From NCBI RefSeq assembly GCF_963583255.1, contig NC_084818.1, forward strand, positions 9,426,222 through 9,490,221: 64,000 nucleotides of DNA, read 5' to 3'. A model generated the notes under the pieces. That model saw nothing but the letters and a program-made list of their open reading frames with translations. It was not told the origin of the DNA and did not search any database. The translations under genes and the position numbers were made by a program. Origin of the DNA: Pyrus communis (lineage: Eukaryota; Streptophyta; Magnoliopsida; Rosales; Rosaceae). Every line of letters begins with the position of its first letter. Position 1 is the stretch's first letter. Shown piece after piece: positions 1 through 13,819 of the stretch.

Positions 1-10
1 GAGTAATCTT

Positions 11-1516
11 GAGCCCGATTGGAAGGTGTTTTGGTTTAGAAACATGAGATTCTTTGTGCCTGTCCAGATTTCCCAAAGTTAGAATAGGAATGTATTTCCT
101 AGTAATTTTATTTTATTATGTTTCCTAGTTTTATTCTAAGACCTTTTTTAGTAAGAATTTTATTTTGTATAAGGGTATTTAGCCATTCAGGTTCTCTATG
201 CATCAATTTAGAGAACTCGGCTTAGAAAGCTTTTGACGATTCAATTTTATTTACAAGGTGTTTTCTATCTATGTTCTTAATAATATTTTGTTTTATGCTT
301 GTCCGTAACTAATTTCTTTTGCTAGGGAGAGGCTACGAGCCTTAGTAAGAATATGTAATTTCCTTTCAATTTACTTATTATACTATGCATGCTTATTTTG
401 AATTATTAATCACTGTGTTTAAACTATCTAATTGTCTTGATGATTGGCCACCATTAGGATATTTAGAAAAGTAATTTGATGTAATTTTGGTTGGAAGGCC
501 CTGAAATTGGCGTTGGCTTCTTGTGGTTGATAATTGTATGTTCACTTAGGATGAACACCATGTCTTAAGGGTTGCACAGTTTTTCCATGGGTTTTCATAA
601 AGCTTAATAAGTCTTTCATGTTCACATTTGATTCGAATGTCCGGACGGGTTGCCTGTTTGATATACGTTCTAGGTTGGAGATCCAAGTAGGACATACTTT
701 AGTAATACCTAACCTTCAAAATATGCATGGATAATTAATAAGTGATTGGAAGAGCAACATAGGATTGTTAAGGTGATGGCGGAACCCTAGTGTTTTTACA
801 AATTGATTTTCAAAACCATTTTATTTTAGTTTATTTTAACTTTGCCGATTTCTTTAATATTTTTATTAAATTCGTTTTTTTATTTTAATTTCTAAAATCA
901 ACCTTTTCCAATTTTTGTTTTAAATAATTAATTAAGATTTGGTTTGACATAATTTGTTTTAAATAATCCCTGTGCGAATGACATTGCATGAGCATTCTTA
1001 CTACAAGTATCTTGTTCTCTTGCAAGTATTTTTATGTGTTTTTATCTCTACTTTTGAAGGTGGTAATTAAAAATCCTATCAAGAAATTAGTTAGTTTAAA
1101 CACATTGATTAATAATTCAAAACATACATGCATAATATCATAAATAAATTAAAAATAAACTACATATTCTTACTAAGGCTCGTGGCCTCGCCTTAGCAAA
1201 AGAAATTAGTTACAAACTCATAAACCAAAATATTATTAGGAACATGGATAGAAAACACAATGTAAATAAAGTTGAATCATCAAAAGCTCTTTAAGCCGAG
1301 TTCTCTAAATTGGTGCGTAGAGAACCTAATGGCTAAATAGCTCTATTTATATTACTACCAAATGAAATCCTTACTAGAAAATGTCTTAAAATAAAATTAG
1401 GAAACATAATAAAATAAGATAACTAGGAAATACATTCTTATTCTAACTTTGGGAAATATGGACAGCCACAAAAATCCCACGTTTCTAGATCAAAACACCT
1501 TCAAAACAGGCCCAAC
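11..1516. repeat. large fold-back (inverted) repeat
   Basis: Two arms of about 440 bases, near 11-457 and 1076-1516, are reverse complements of each other with scattered mismatches and small indels; a roughly 620-base spacer separates them. Landmarks shared by both arms include the run containing AACTTTGGGAAAT, the run TTTCCTAGT...TTATTATGTTTCCTA, and the block around GAGAACTCGGCTTA. No coding potential was recognised. It could be a fold-back transposon, or two copies of one repeat (for example solo LTRs) in opposite orientation. The left end is close to the window edge, so the true outer boundary may lie outside. Confidence 0.75.
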
Positions 1517-2776
1517 ATGACTCATTTTAAAGCTTAGGATGTCCTGAACATATATGTAGAAAGCCTCAAACCCAAAAAACACCACCATCTTGGACGCTAA
1601 AAGGCCCAAATAAGCCCAAAATGTTAGTTTGACAACACTGCACGTTGCTTCTTTATTTCATTGCCATAAATTAACCGCTTGGTAAAAAAATCTGAAACTT
1701 TGATACGAATAAGCTGAGGAACTCATGAACATTCTTCAATTGGAATTACTCCAAAATTCGTCCGTTTGATTACTTTTTGCTCAAGAGGAAGTGGAAGGTC
1801 CTATATTGAAAATATAAATCAAAGTATCAAAATTTCACCAAAATAACCCAATAAATTAATACTAAGATTAAGATAAAATATATAGCATAATATCGACTCT
1901 TCACGCAACATCATAGAACTAATCGCATCTCATAAAAAAATACGAGGAATGAATATGCGTACTTGAACTTGGTCATCTAATTGCGTGTAAAAATGAGTAC
2001 AAGTCCCGATTTGACTTAGTTGCCAAAAATAATATGAATAGTTTTTCGCAACATGGTTCTTCAAATTAGTGATGGATTGGAGTTTAGTGAAATTAATAGA
2101 TATTTAAAGATAATACTTGGCATGAAAGAGGAACAGACAAATAGTGATGGGAACTCAAATTTGAGCATGGCTTAGATAAACTCATCAATGCCTAATTTAC
2201 TGCCAAATAATATATGGACATATGGACAAAGAAGCTTTGGTTATACAGATTTTCCCTCGCATACATGAGAAAACCTTCAATGAGCCGAGAACTCCACATA
2301 AGCATTGATAGCTGGTGTACCCAAGCAATAAAAAATGGATACATGGCTTTTAACAATTTTTCTTTAAATACATATGAACACGTAAGCCAAAACCAAGAAA
2401 ACTTTCGTCAAACGTTAAGCGTTCATCATCTCTCTCCTTTCCACCATCAATGGCATCGTCGAACCCAACCCAAATCCTGACGACATCACCAGAATGGACA
2501 GCTTCGTCGGCTTCTTCCTTTTCAGTTGTGTCACCAGACACCTCGGACCCAAACCCGACAACCCGCTTGGTGTCTCCAGCATCCGAATCCGAGAAACTCT
2601 ATGAAACTACCGCTGACAATGACAATGACATATCCATCCGTCCTCGATTTTTGTTCTCATTCTGATAGCTTTCCACTGCCCTTATATGGAGATACCAATA
2701 AATTGACAAATTAAAGGAAAGAAAAACTCCATTTTCTTGAAAAAACATTGCAATCTGCCGCCTTCTATTCTGCCTA
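1517..2776. other. intergenic, no gene recognised
   Basis: AT-rich sequence to about 2340. A short GC-richer stretch follows at 2395-2680, with overlapping open frames of 60-90 codons on both strands. The longest + frame (ATG at 2450) is serine/threonine-rich and resembles no family I know. No splice pattern or flanking exon supports a gene. Confidence 0.5.
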
Positions 2777-2777
2777 A

Positions 2778-3493
2778 GAGCAACTCCACCCCTAGCAGAT
2801 TGCTTGACAATTCGACAATCCGATCCCCAAAAAACGAGTCCACCTCAACCCAACTAGCTAAGCTTTAGGAGAGCCATACTCACCACACGGGCCAGAATAG
2901 TCCAAGCTTGTGACTGAGTGGATCTGACGTCAACCTAGCATCAACCACGTCAATCCTTTTTCTTGCGCAAGCGCCTTTCTTACACGCACAAGAAACAACG
3001 CGTGAGTCGACAGCATAAACGTGGTTGGGGCCCGCGTTTCAAGTGTACTCAACCCTTACTACATGGCTCATTTCTGGATTCTATTATTACCTTTGGGACC
3101 ACCTATCAAAATATGGATTGTTGGATTGCAAAAATAATGTAACCCAACGATCCATATTAAACCATAAAAAAAATTATAAATTTTTCCTATAAATACCCAC
3201 CATCCTCTTCCAACCAACACCACATTTCAAAATAACATATGACACCACGAGGTTGGTTAAACATCTGAACGAATCTGTCCAACAAAATTGTAGTTTTGGA
3301 TAATGATATGTGGCGTGACAAGATTAGGTAAAAATCCTATCCGAAATTAAATATAACCTTGTCTTTTATTTTATTTTTAAATATTAAAATTTGTAATACC
3401 AATTTCCTGGGCAATTCATTTACAGGCTAAAGATGCACTGAAAAAATTACTATTCACTAAGGTAGTAATTGCCTTAGTGGGGTGGACTTGCTC
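2778..3493. mobile_element. PIF/Harbinger-type MITE with TAA target duplication
   Basis: The termini are inverted repeats: GAGCAACTCCACCCC at the left and the complement of GAGCAAGTCCACCCC at the right. Each end is flanked by TAA (2775-2777 and 3494-3496), the 3-bp TWA target duplication typical of PIF/Harbinger (Tourist-like) elements. The 716-base body has no transposase frame, so this is a non-autonomous copy. Confidence 0.8.
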
Positions 3494-3499
3494 TAAAGC

Positions 3500-4013
3500 C
3501 CAATGCATTTATATATACTAAATCCAAACCGTAGTTACTGTTCATTAACAGTAAAATGACAAAAATGCCCCTCAATTTTTTCGTTCTCTTCGTTTTAATG
3601 CTGCATTCTACTATAATATGACCGTTTTTCCCTTTTGGTTATGCGTGTCTTTCATCCCTGGGTGTTCTCGACTCTTATGAGTCATTCCGCTCTCTCATAA
3701 TTAGTTTATTGCTTTAATGTAGCATTTATTGCGATTAATTTTGTGTTTTGGAGCAGGTAGTTATCTCCCAAGCCTTACTTAGAGTAGGTAAGTTGCAAAT
3801 TTCCAAATTTTTCTAAGTTATCTCAGGATTGTGGTGCCCTTTATTCCTGATTTTGAAGATGAGACTTCATCGTAGCAGATAGATTTAAGACTTGCGTTGT
3901 AAATAGATTTTTGCATGTATGTATATAATATTGGCTATTGTATGTATATTTAAAATTTTCTATATAGTTTATACAATTTTAAAACCCGCAACATTGCACG
4001 GGCAGGCTTCTAG
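3500..4013 (+). mobile_element. possible Helitron 3' end
   Basis: At 3985-4013 a short GC hairpin (CCCG...CGGG around ACATTGCA) is followed about ten bases later by CTAG and then T. This is the arrangement of Helitron 3' termini (stem-loop, CTRR, insertion between A and T). The 5' end was not found: the sequence near 3510 resembles the AT-rich Helitron start but lacks a convincing TC. The left coordinate is a guess. Confidence 0.4.
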
Positions 4014-4100
4014 TTCCAACTATGCTTGAATTCATGAATGTTGGAGATTGCGAAAAACCAGAAAAGAGAAAAATCCAAAATTATCCATAATAATGTAATA

Positions 4101-4270
4101 AATTCGAGAAAAAGCTAAAGGGAAGAGAGATTCTAAGGAGACTCTCTTAAAGTGGGAATCTCCATGGACTCTCTTAAAGGGTAGAGAAATCCAATATTAT
4201 AAAATATTTTGCAAAAAATATGAGGTGGCAGAGAGTCTCACTTTTGAGAGTCTCTTTAGCATTTCTCAAT
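4101..4270. repeat. small TIR element (MITE)
   Basis: The left part (GAGAAA...GCTAAAG...GAGACTCTCTTAAAGTG) is mirrored at the right by CACTTTTGAGAGTCTC...TTTAGCATTTCTC, giving an element of about 170 bases whose strands fold on each other. No clear target duplication was found, so the class is undetermined. Confidence 0.5.
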
Positions 4271-5723
4271 AGGGAATTGATGAGAAGATGTAGGGAGAGG
4301 CCATGACGACAATATCAGAGCAATTTTCAAATGCATTATTTCCTTTGTCATGCGGCTGCTATCTTCTCAGTCGATCCCACCATTTCGAAGTCATAGAAAT
4401 TTTTTTGGATAAATTAAACAAAACTACCTTAACTATGGGTCTAACCACAATTTCATATCTCATGTTTTAAACATTATAATGTTATACCTCAACTTACTAA
4501 TTCATTGAAACGTCAGACCTCCATTACATTTTCTGTTAATTTGGCTGTTAAATGATGATGTGGCAAGAGTGGGGCTCACTCATTTTCCAACTGAAATAAA
4601 AAATTAATTAATTATTAATTGTTTACTTAACAAGTAAAATTAATTAAAAAACCTCTCTTCCTCACTCAATCTCTTTGCTCACTTGTCTCTTAGACGATCG
4701 AAGTCCTCACTCAGTTAAAGTCAACACTAGTTCAAGTGTTTGAGTTGTCTTCTAATTCTTATATTCAAACAGTTGGTTAAGTTTATGACTTTTTCATATA
4801 TTTTGTAGCTGCGTAACTCTCTTATCTGTGTATATTTGAATTTCAAATATTCCTTGTAAATGGGGTTTTCAAACCCTGAATTTAATGTCTAATGTATTAT
4901 AAGTACAAGCAACCCAACGTTATTTGGGTATGCACATTGGTGAGAAACTTGGCGTTCTGTTATAGCTTTTCCAAGCTTCCATAACTTTGTACATTGTCTT
5001 CATCGCTCTCTCTGCTCACTTGCAGAGAAACAATGGCAGCCCCGACTTCGAATCTCATCACTGGAACCCCACCATAATTCAAACTCTAGCCCCCTTTCGT
5101 CTCTCTCTCTCTCTCTCTCTCTCCCCGTGCTCCCAACCCCGTCAAGGACGATCTCTCTCAAATTTGTGCCACCTGGATGCCATTTAGCATCATCCCTTTT
5201 CCTCGTGTTCTCGGTTGCCCACAGACCCGATGGAAGCACATTCTCGCCGCTGACTGGCGATGGACAGTCCACCAATTGTACGCGAGATTTCGATCGAATT
5301 AGGAAACCAACTGTACGTGAGATTTCGGTCGAATCTCACCGGATCTGGAGATGAAAACGACGACTCTACGTCCACCTTCGTCACACTCCGAGCTTGCTGC
5401 CGGAGTTCATCACTTTTCTTGGGGACTGTTACAATTGTTGTTTCTGGTTGCGGTGGAGGGAGGAGAGAGGGGGTTCGAGGCGAAGGTGGCGCTTGCGCTG
5501 GCGTCGTTCAGGGTTGGCGAGGGAGAGGAAGCGAAGGGAGATGATGGAGGATGGCGTTAAAAGGCAGCGAATCGAGGGTTTGATAGGGTTTTGGGGTGGG
5601 TACGAAAGGTGGGATTGGAAAGAGCCATTGATTTGGTTTGAAGGTTTAGAGATTTAGGGATAATGTGGTTTTTCGTTAAAAGTGAACAGTACCGAGAGTA
5701 TTTTGTTAAAATTCCCTTTAATA
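4271..5723. other. intergenic with CT-rich, gene-like stretch
   Basis: AT-rich to about 4980. Then 5020-5660 is GC-richer, with a (CT)n run at 5101-5122, a short tandem duplication around 5270-5335 (copies of a CGAGATTTCG.TCGAAT block) and overlapping frames up to 94 codons. None resembles a known family. It may be a decayed 5' gene fragment or cargo of a transposon. The end (about 5640-5720) carries a fragment of the GTTAAAA.TGAACAGTACCG repeat that is better preserved at 38.8 and 45.5 kb. Confidence 0.4.
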
Positions 5724-5821
5724 CGAAGAAGAAATTTTTTTATGAATGTAAGCTTATATAATTATAATAGTCCGACTAATATAATTATATAAGTTTACAT
5801 TCATAAAAAATTTCTTCTTCG
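5724..5821. repeat. near-perfect 98-base hairpin
   Basis: Arms of about 42 bases start with CGAAGAAGAAATTTTTT and end with its complement, enclosing a short loop around AATAGTCCGACTAA. Complementarity is almost complete. It could be a tiny fold-back MITE or, if transcribed, an RNA hairpin. Confidence 0.8.
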
Positions 5822-6083
5822 AACTCCTATAGGCAAAATCATCAATCAAATTTTTAAATCAAGCATTTCCAACATATTCTTCTCCAAGATGCCCATTCAT
5901 CTAATCTTTTTTATGGCATAGTCAACTCTAAGTAATTTTTCAACCACTTTAATTGAATAACCTATTTCTTAGTTTCTTATTTTTCTCAATAACTAAAATT
6001 AGAGTTAAGAACTTGAGAGATACATGAAGCAAGATTGAAATGGAGAGAATGGAAAAGAAAACAAAAACATAAGGAATGTTATC

Positions 6084-6557
6084 ACTGTTCTAAAAATCCC
6101 CGCCTAGCACTACCTAGGCGGCTAGACAGTTGGCCACCGCCCCAATTAATGCCTAGGCATTTGAAAATTAAGAAATGACGCCTAGACCTGTTGAGGCGCT
6201 TGCCAAGCCTGCCCAGATCCGCCTAGGTTGCAACTCACTTAGAAAGAAAATATATAACTTTCATTTGGTATTTTATTTTTTTCAATAAATTGTAAGAGAC
6301 TTGTTAAATACGTAAATGAATACACATTATATGCATGATCCTATGTTTTCATTATGTTCCAATACTTTCTAATATATATGTCATTCTATTTCGTACTTTA
6401 TAATGAAATTATATATATTTTAACTTTTAAGTATAAATAGATATTTATTTACACAAAATATAGTAGATTTACTTAGATCCGCCTAGGCCGCCTAGCCGAC
6501 TAGGCGCTAGGCCCCAACTCGCCGCCCAACTAGCGCCTGGCGTCTTTTAGAACCTTG
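6084..6557. repeat. TIR element rich in GCCTAGGCGG motifs
   Basis: The left end reads TTCTAAAAATCCCCGCCTAG and the right end is the approximate complement (TTCTAAAAGACGCC...GCGCTAG). GC-rich blocks built from CCGCCTAG / CTAGGCGG lie at both ends (6100-6235 and 6475-6545) around an AT-rich core. No coding frame. The layout is that of a non-autonomous DNA transposon; the superfamily is unresolved because no exact target duplication is visible. Confidence 0.5.
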
Positions 6558-6650
6558 TTGTATGCATGCTAGGTTTGGGAAAGAGAGAGAGGCATGTTAT
6601 GGTTAATTTTTTTTGCTCTCTAATTATTCTATTAATATATAACTAGTTTA

Positions 6651-6788
6651 ACATTTAGTACTTCAATCTAGTGGTATTCTTCTTTACTTGTAAGTAATTG
6701 ATTTTAGATTCTAATCTTGGAAATGATGAGTTCGCAACCAATTTATTCTTCACCCCTCAATGTAAATATATCATTGTATAAAAAAAAT
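6651..6788 (+). mobile_element. diverged SINE copy
   Basis: Aligns by eye with the copies at 23655-23818 and 37637-37768: TTAGTACT, AGTGGTATTC, a TAAGT.A block, a degenerate B-box-like GATTCTAATC, then a terminal A run. It is diverged and the internal part is shortened. Confidence 0.5.
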
Positions 6789-7690
6789 CTAATATTAAAT
6801 ATTCACATGTATATACATATATTAACAATAAAAAGAACACGAACAACTAAGAATTGATTCAGAGGATCAAATCAAAATTATAAAATTTTATTTGATGCAA
6901 TTAAAACTGTTCCGAACGTTAAAAAAAATCTATTGGAATAAAAGAAATTAATAAAGGTTAATTGTTGGTCATACAAATTAATCAGTTATTTTGAACAACA
7001 AAAAGGGAAAACCGAAAAAACACTGTTGTAGCAAATCATCAAATTCGTTAAGAAAATCCAAACGTAAGGCCCTTCGATAGGGGACGGTCACACTTCTTAC
7101 CCTTACTGAAGAGCGGGCCATGGACCGTTTATGAAAACCAAAGCAGCTTTGAGCAAAGTGTTGGCCTCATACATTCATACAATATGAGATTTAGAAATCA
7201 AAGGGCTTTCCCTAGAAGTTCGGCTAAAGTCATTTCCTCACATTTTTATCTTTCTCATCTAATGGGCCATGAAAGAGCAATCCCTACGCACATACCCCAC
7301 TATCTGTTTTTTGTCGCGGTGGTTGCACAAAGGAGAGAGGGAGGGAGGGGGAGAGCGAGAGGGAGAGAGAGAGAATGGTCCATGGCTGTTTAATAGGTGG
7401 TTTTCTAAGGAGATTTTATGGTCGAGGGTCTCAGTTGTGGATGTGAGCTTGCGCCCTACACACTAGCGAGTTTCCCACACCGTCCTCTCTGTGGGACCCC
7501 TTGTTGATACCCACATCCATGGACCCCACGTCTCTTTCCACTTCTGTGTAATGTAAGGTGGGTGGTTCTTCTCGGAACATAGTGAAACTAACCCTACACT
7601 TTATAAAAATCATATGTGTACACGTGTCCCACGAGAACCAAAAGCTTAAATTTTTTCATGTATGTTCTCACCCTCCTCGTCCAACAACGC
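6789..7690. promoter_or_regulatory. upstream region of the NAC gene
   Basis: AT-rich to about 7060, then mixed sequence with a GA-rich run at 7330-7375. No other gene recognised. The promoter of the NAC gene should lie here or just downstream; a TATATATA stretch at about 7691-7698 could serve as a TATA element, but the transcription start cannot be fixed from sequence. Confidence 0.35.
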
Positions 7691-7875
7691 ATATATATAG
7701 TACTCCCTCACAATCCTTGCGTACACTTAGTTGTTATTACATCCTCCTCTCTCGCTCCCTCTCTCTCTCTCAGTATATATTTAGTCCTCCCCCATATTCT
7801 TTGCGTACACCAACTTAGTTGTTATTACCTCCTCTCTCTCTCTCTCTCTCTCCCTCTCTCTCTCTCTCTCTCACT
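7690..7875 (+). repeat. tandem duplication and (CT)n tracts in NAC leader
   Basis: A block with the landmarks TTGCGTACAC and TTAGTTGTTATTAC occurs twice, about 84 bases apart (near 7719 and 7802). Each copy ends in a CT microsatellite (7741-7771 and 7830-7872). The tracts lie directly upstream of the NAC start codon, probably in the 5' UTR, and are likely length-polymorphic. Confidence 0.7.
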
Positions 7876-7968
7876 TCTTCAGTACTCCATCTCATCGTTT
7901 TAACTACTTATATTATTTTGGATTCTTCAAAAGAAGATTCCAGAAACCTTTCATATTTGTTAATCAAA

Positions 7969-8159
7969 ATGGCGCCTGAAAACATGAGCATATCTGTAAA
8001 TGGGCAATCTCAAGTCCCTCCTGGTTTCAGGTTTCATCCAACCGAAGAGGAACTCTTGCAGTACTACTTGAAGAAGAAGGCTTCAAATCAGAGGATTGAT
8101 CTCGATGTCATACGTGAAGTCGATCTCAATAAGCTTGAGCCATGGGATATACAAGGTAC

Positions 8160-8203
<44 letters not shown>

Positions 8204-9706
8204 AGACGTATACATCTAAGTAGCCATTTTATATTTGGAACTTATTGATTATTCATATGAACCAAAGTTTTTATAGTAATGGAATTTTTGCAGAGAAGTG
8301 TAAGATAGGAACTACACCACAGAATGATTGGTATTTTTTCAGCCATAAAGACAAGAAGTACCCGACTGGAACACGAACAAATCGTGCAACTGCTGCCGGA
8401 TTCTGGAAGGCAACTGGCCGTGATAAAGTGATATGTAGCAACTGCAGGCGGATCGGTATGAGGAAGACTCTTGTGTTCTACAAAGGCCGAGCTCCCCATG
8501 GCCAAAAGTCTGATTGGATCATGCATGAATATAGACTCGACGACAATAATACTAGCAATTGCAATATCACTAATGTAAGCCATTTTGAATACCCTACAAT
8601 CGTAAGTTAATAACGTCATTTTTTATGAGAAATGATTTTCATATGCCCATTTTATTATCTCCATGTACTCCTACTTATGAATGACCTTTTATCGAATAAA
8701 CAAAAGAAATTCAAGGGACAGTTTGAACAGGAATGTGTAGAAGGAGAAACATGATATGCAAAAAACATTGTGCTCCTTAATTATGTTTTACATCTAAGAG
8801 ATTTTTCTCGACTACCACTTGTCATGGAATGTGTTGTACAAAAACTGGACATCCAAACATCTTTCTGACAATAAACGATGCTTATGTATGTTTCATTCAT
8901 ATGATCAGGTACCTACAGTTGTGGGAGATGCAGCACAAGAAGAGGGATGGGTGGTTTGCCGAATTTTCAAGAAGAAAAGCCTCCACAGAAGTTTGAGCAG
9001 CCCAATTTTGAGTCCAACTACATCCATCACATCGGAAACAAAAAGTGGCCAATCACTGTTTGATTCGTGTCCCGAGGGAGCTTTGGAGCAAATAATTCAA
9101 TACATGGGAAGGGCATGCAAGGAAGAAGAGAATGAAGCCTACATTTGCAATAATAGCACAAGATTTAACCTCCAACCAATCAACACAGGCATTAGTAATA
9201 CTATTAGTCATATTGGCTTCCATGAGAGGTTCTTGACACTTCCGACCCTAGACAGCCCAAACTCCACAAGCAGCCAGGATTGTTACCAACCAAACATTCA
9301 TGAGGAGATGATGGTCACAGAGGTTAATAACAACCAGGTGAGTCCATTCACTGATCATCACCAAAACATGGATTACCATGCACACCACATGGACTCAGGA
9401 CTCACCAACTGGGCAGCTTTAGACCGCCTTGTGGCTTCACAACTCAATGGACAAACCGAGACCTCTAGGCAATTAGCTTGTTTCATCACTGACCCCCACA
9501 ACACTATTTCTTATGACAATGATGATCATGATCATGAACTTCAATTACGAAGTACCCTACGAGGATCGTTGTCTTCACCCAACAAATCCTACCAGGCCAC
9601 ACACGACTACAACAACAGCGCGATCGACCTGTGGAATTTCGATCGACAATCATTGTCGTTGTCATCCGCCGACACGCTGTGCCACGTGTCGAACGGTCCT
9701 ATATAA
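7969..9706 (+). CDS. NST1: NAC transcription factor, NST1/SND1-type secondary wall regulator
   Basis: Three exons: 7969-8155, 8294-8574 and 8909-9706, with GT-AG introns, giving 421 residues. Residues 17-176 are a complete NAC DNA-binding domain: [14 protein letters not shown], then [15 protein letters not shown] and [12 protein letters not shown], then [18 protein letters not shown] and WIMHEYRL, then [11 protein letters not shown]. The N-terminal SISVNGQSQ, a C-terminal LPTLDSP box (267-273), [14 protein letters not shown] (324-337) and the terminal CHVSNG are signatures I know from NST1/NST2/SND1. These nuclear factors switch on MYB46-type regulators and cellulose, xylan and lignin genes in fibres and vessels. 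The ATG at 7969 fits the family; an upstream in-frame extension lacks ATG. AATAAA at 9815-9820 is a likely poly(A) signal. No break seen. Which paralogue (NST1 versus SND1) is inference. Confidence 0.93.
8157..8206 (+). repeat. (CATA)n/(TA)n microsatellite in NAC intron 1
   Basis: Starts just after the exon 1 donor site: a few TACA units, then a pure TA run. It occupies about a third of the 138-base intron. Confidence 0.85.
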
Positions 9707-12394
<2,688 letters not shown>

Positions 12395-12399
12395 ACATC
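12395..12399. repeat. target site duplication (left) of copia element 1
   Basis: ACATC, repeated exactly at 19488-19492 on the other side of the element. Confidence 0.85.
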
Positions 12400-12668
12400 C
12401 GTTGTAGGCCTATTTAATCAAGCTATTCTAAGGGAATAGAGAGAAAGGGTCGGTGGCAGTGAGAGAGAGAAGAGAGAGATTTAATTGTGAGGTGTATGTT
12501 GTATCACCCCATTGTGCCTTTATTTATAGTAGTAGGATGGTAAAATCCTTACTCTTTTAGGATTACAACTCTTAATATGTAATCAACTTCTAATAAGAAT
12601 ATAAGAGATATTCCTAGATTCACTAGGATTTACACAATCACATTCCTATTCTAAATATGACTGCAACA
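12400..12668 (-). repeat. 3' LTR of copia element 1
   Basis: 269 bases, ending ...TGCAACA on the + strand; its first base is C where the other LTR has T (TGTTG). Shares the GGAATAGA and GTGCCTTTATTTATAGTAGTA blocks with the right LTR. Confidence 0.9.
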
Positions 12669-13148
12669 CTCCCATTTGAGTGTTTAAATACTCAACAAAC
12701 CATTGCTTCAAATCTTCAGCATATAAGGTAGAATAGTTGATGAAGTCGGCGGCACAACAAGTGAATGCGAGTCTCAAATTTAAGAAAGTATGCATTGGTA
12801 GTAAAACTCACAAAACCTCGCTATGGTAAAACCCAAGGTATGGGGAAAACCTATAGACTAAGGAGAAAAGTGAGAAGTATGCATAATGTCTAAAACAAAC
12901 GTCAAACAAGACGAAAGTAGTGAACTCAACGAAGTATGATCATTCCAAGATGGGTGCCTCGTTAAAACCTCATTAGGTAGCAAAAACCCAGTGGGAAAAA
13001 TACTCCTAATCATAGGAAAAAGAGTACATTAAGATCAAGTGAGTATGCTTCGTGATACTCCCCCTGAGTTAGACATAACTTCTAAATAAAAAAACTACAA
13101 ATAATTCAATTCAAATAATTTACGCATACCGATTCCTTAGACAAGCTT

Positions 13149-13661
13149 CTAAAAAGTAGACTTAGGCAATGACTTGGTGAAGAGATCCGCTAGGTTATCC
13201 CAAGAACAGATTTGCTTGACTTCAATGTTCTGATGTTGTTGCTGGTGAGAATAAAAAAACTTCGACATTGTATGCTTGGTGTTGTCTCCCTTGATGTATC
13301 CCTTCTTTAACTGCTCGATACATGTTACATTGTCTTCAAAGATCGTCGTAGGAAGACCAACAACGAAAGTAAGACCACTAGTGCTTCGAATATGTTCCAT
13401 AACTACTTTCAACCAAAAGCACTCACGTGATGCTTCATGCAGGGCAAGAATCTCAACATGGTTCGAAGAAGTCGCAACTAGCATTTGCTTGGTAGACCTC
13501 CAAGATATAGTGGTGTCTCTAACAATAAAGACATAACTCGTTTGAGAACGTGCACTATGTAGGTTATACAGATATCCAGTATTTGCATAACCAATAAGGA
13601 GAAAATCAATCTGAGAACTGAGGGGGGTGACAACACTCGAAGATTCATGGGTATAGAACAA
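13149..13661 (-). pseudogene. copia 1 RNase H region
   Basis: The minus frame contains ISWRSTKQ, a SSNHVEILALHEASRE segment, FEDNVTCIEQLKKGYIKGD and LADLFTKSLP. These are standard copia RNase H landmarks at the end of pol. The frame is intact here, but it is separated from the reverse transcriptase frame by stops. Confidence 0.9.
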
Positions 13662-13819
13662 GCCTAAATCTGTCGTACCATTGAGGTAGTGGAAAATGTC
13701 TTTAACACCATTTCAGTGCCTGTGTGTGGGTGCATTGTTGTATCTTGCCAAAATATTAGCAGTGAATGAGATGTCAGGTCTAGTGCATTAAGCCAAGTAC
13801 AATAAAGCCCCAATTGCAC

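Noticed and set aside
2214..2714. Small genes at 2214-2714
   Set aside because: Mutually overlapping frames on both strands, no homology recognised, no supporting signals.
5000..5660. A gene around the CT-rich stretch
   Set aside because: Several overlapping frames under 100 codons on both strands, none resembling a family; no consistent exon chain.
7819..7968. N-terminal extension of the NAC protein
   Set aside because: The open frame upstream is translated (CT)n leader, has no ATG, and the family starts at the 7969 ATG.
12961..13060. CRISPR-like or regulatory direct repeats
   Set aside because: No regularly spaced identical repeats; the sequence is the non-coding 3' part of copia 1. CRISPR arrays are not expected in a plant nucleus.
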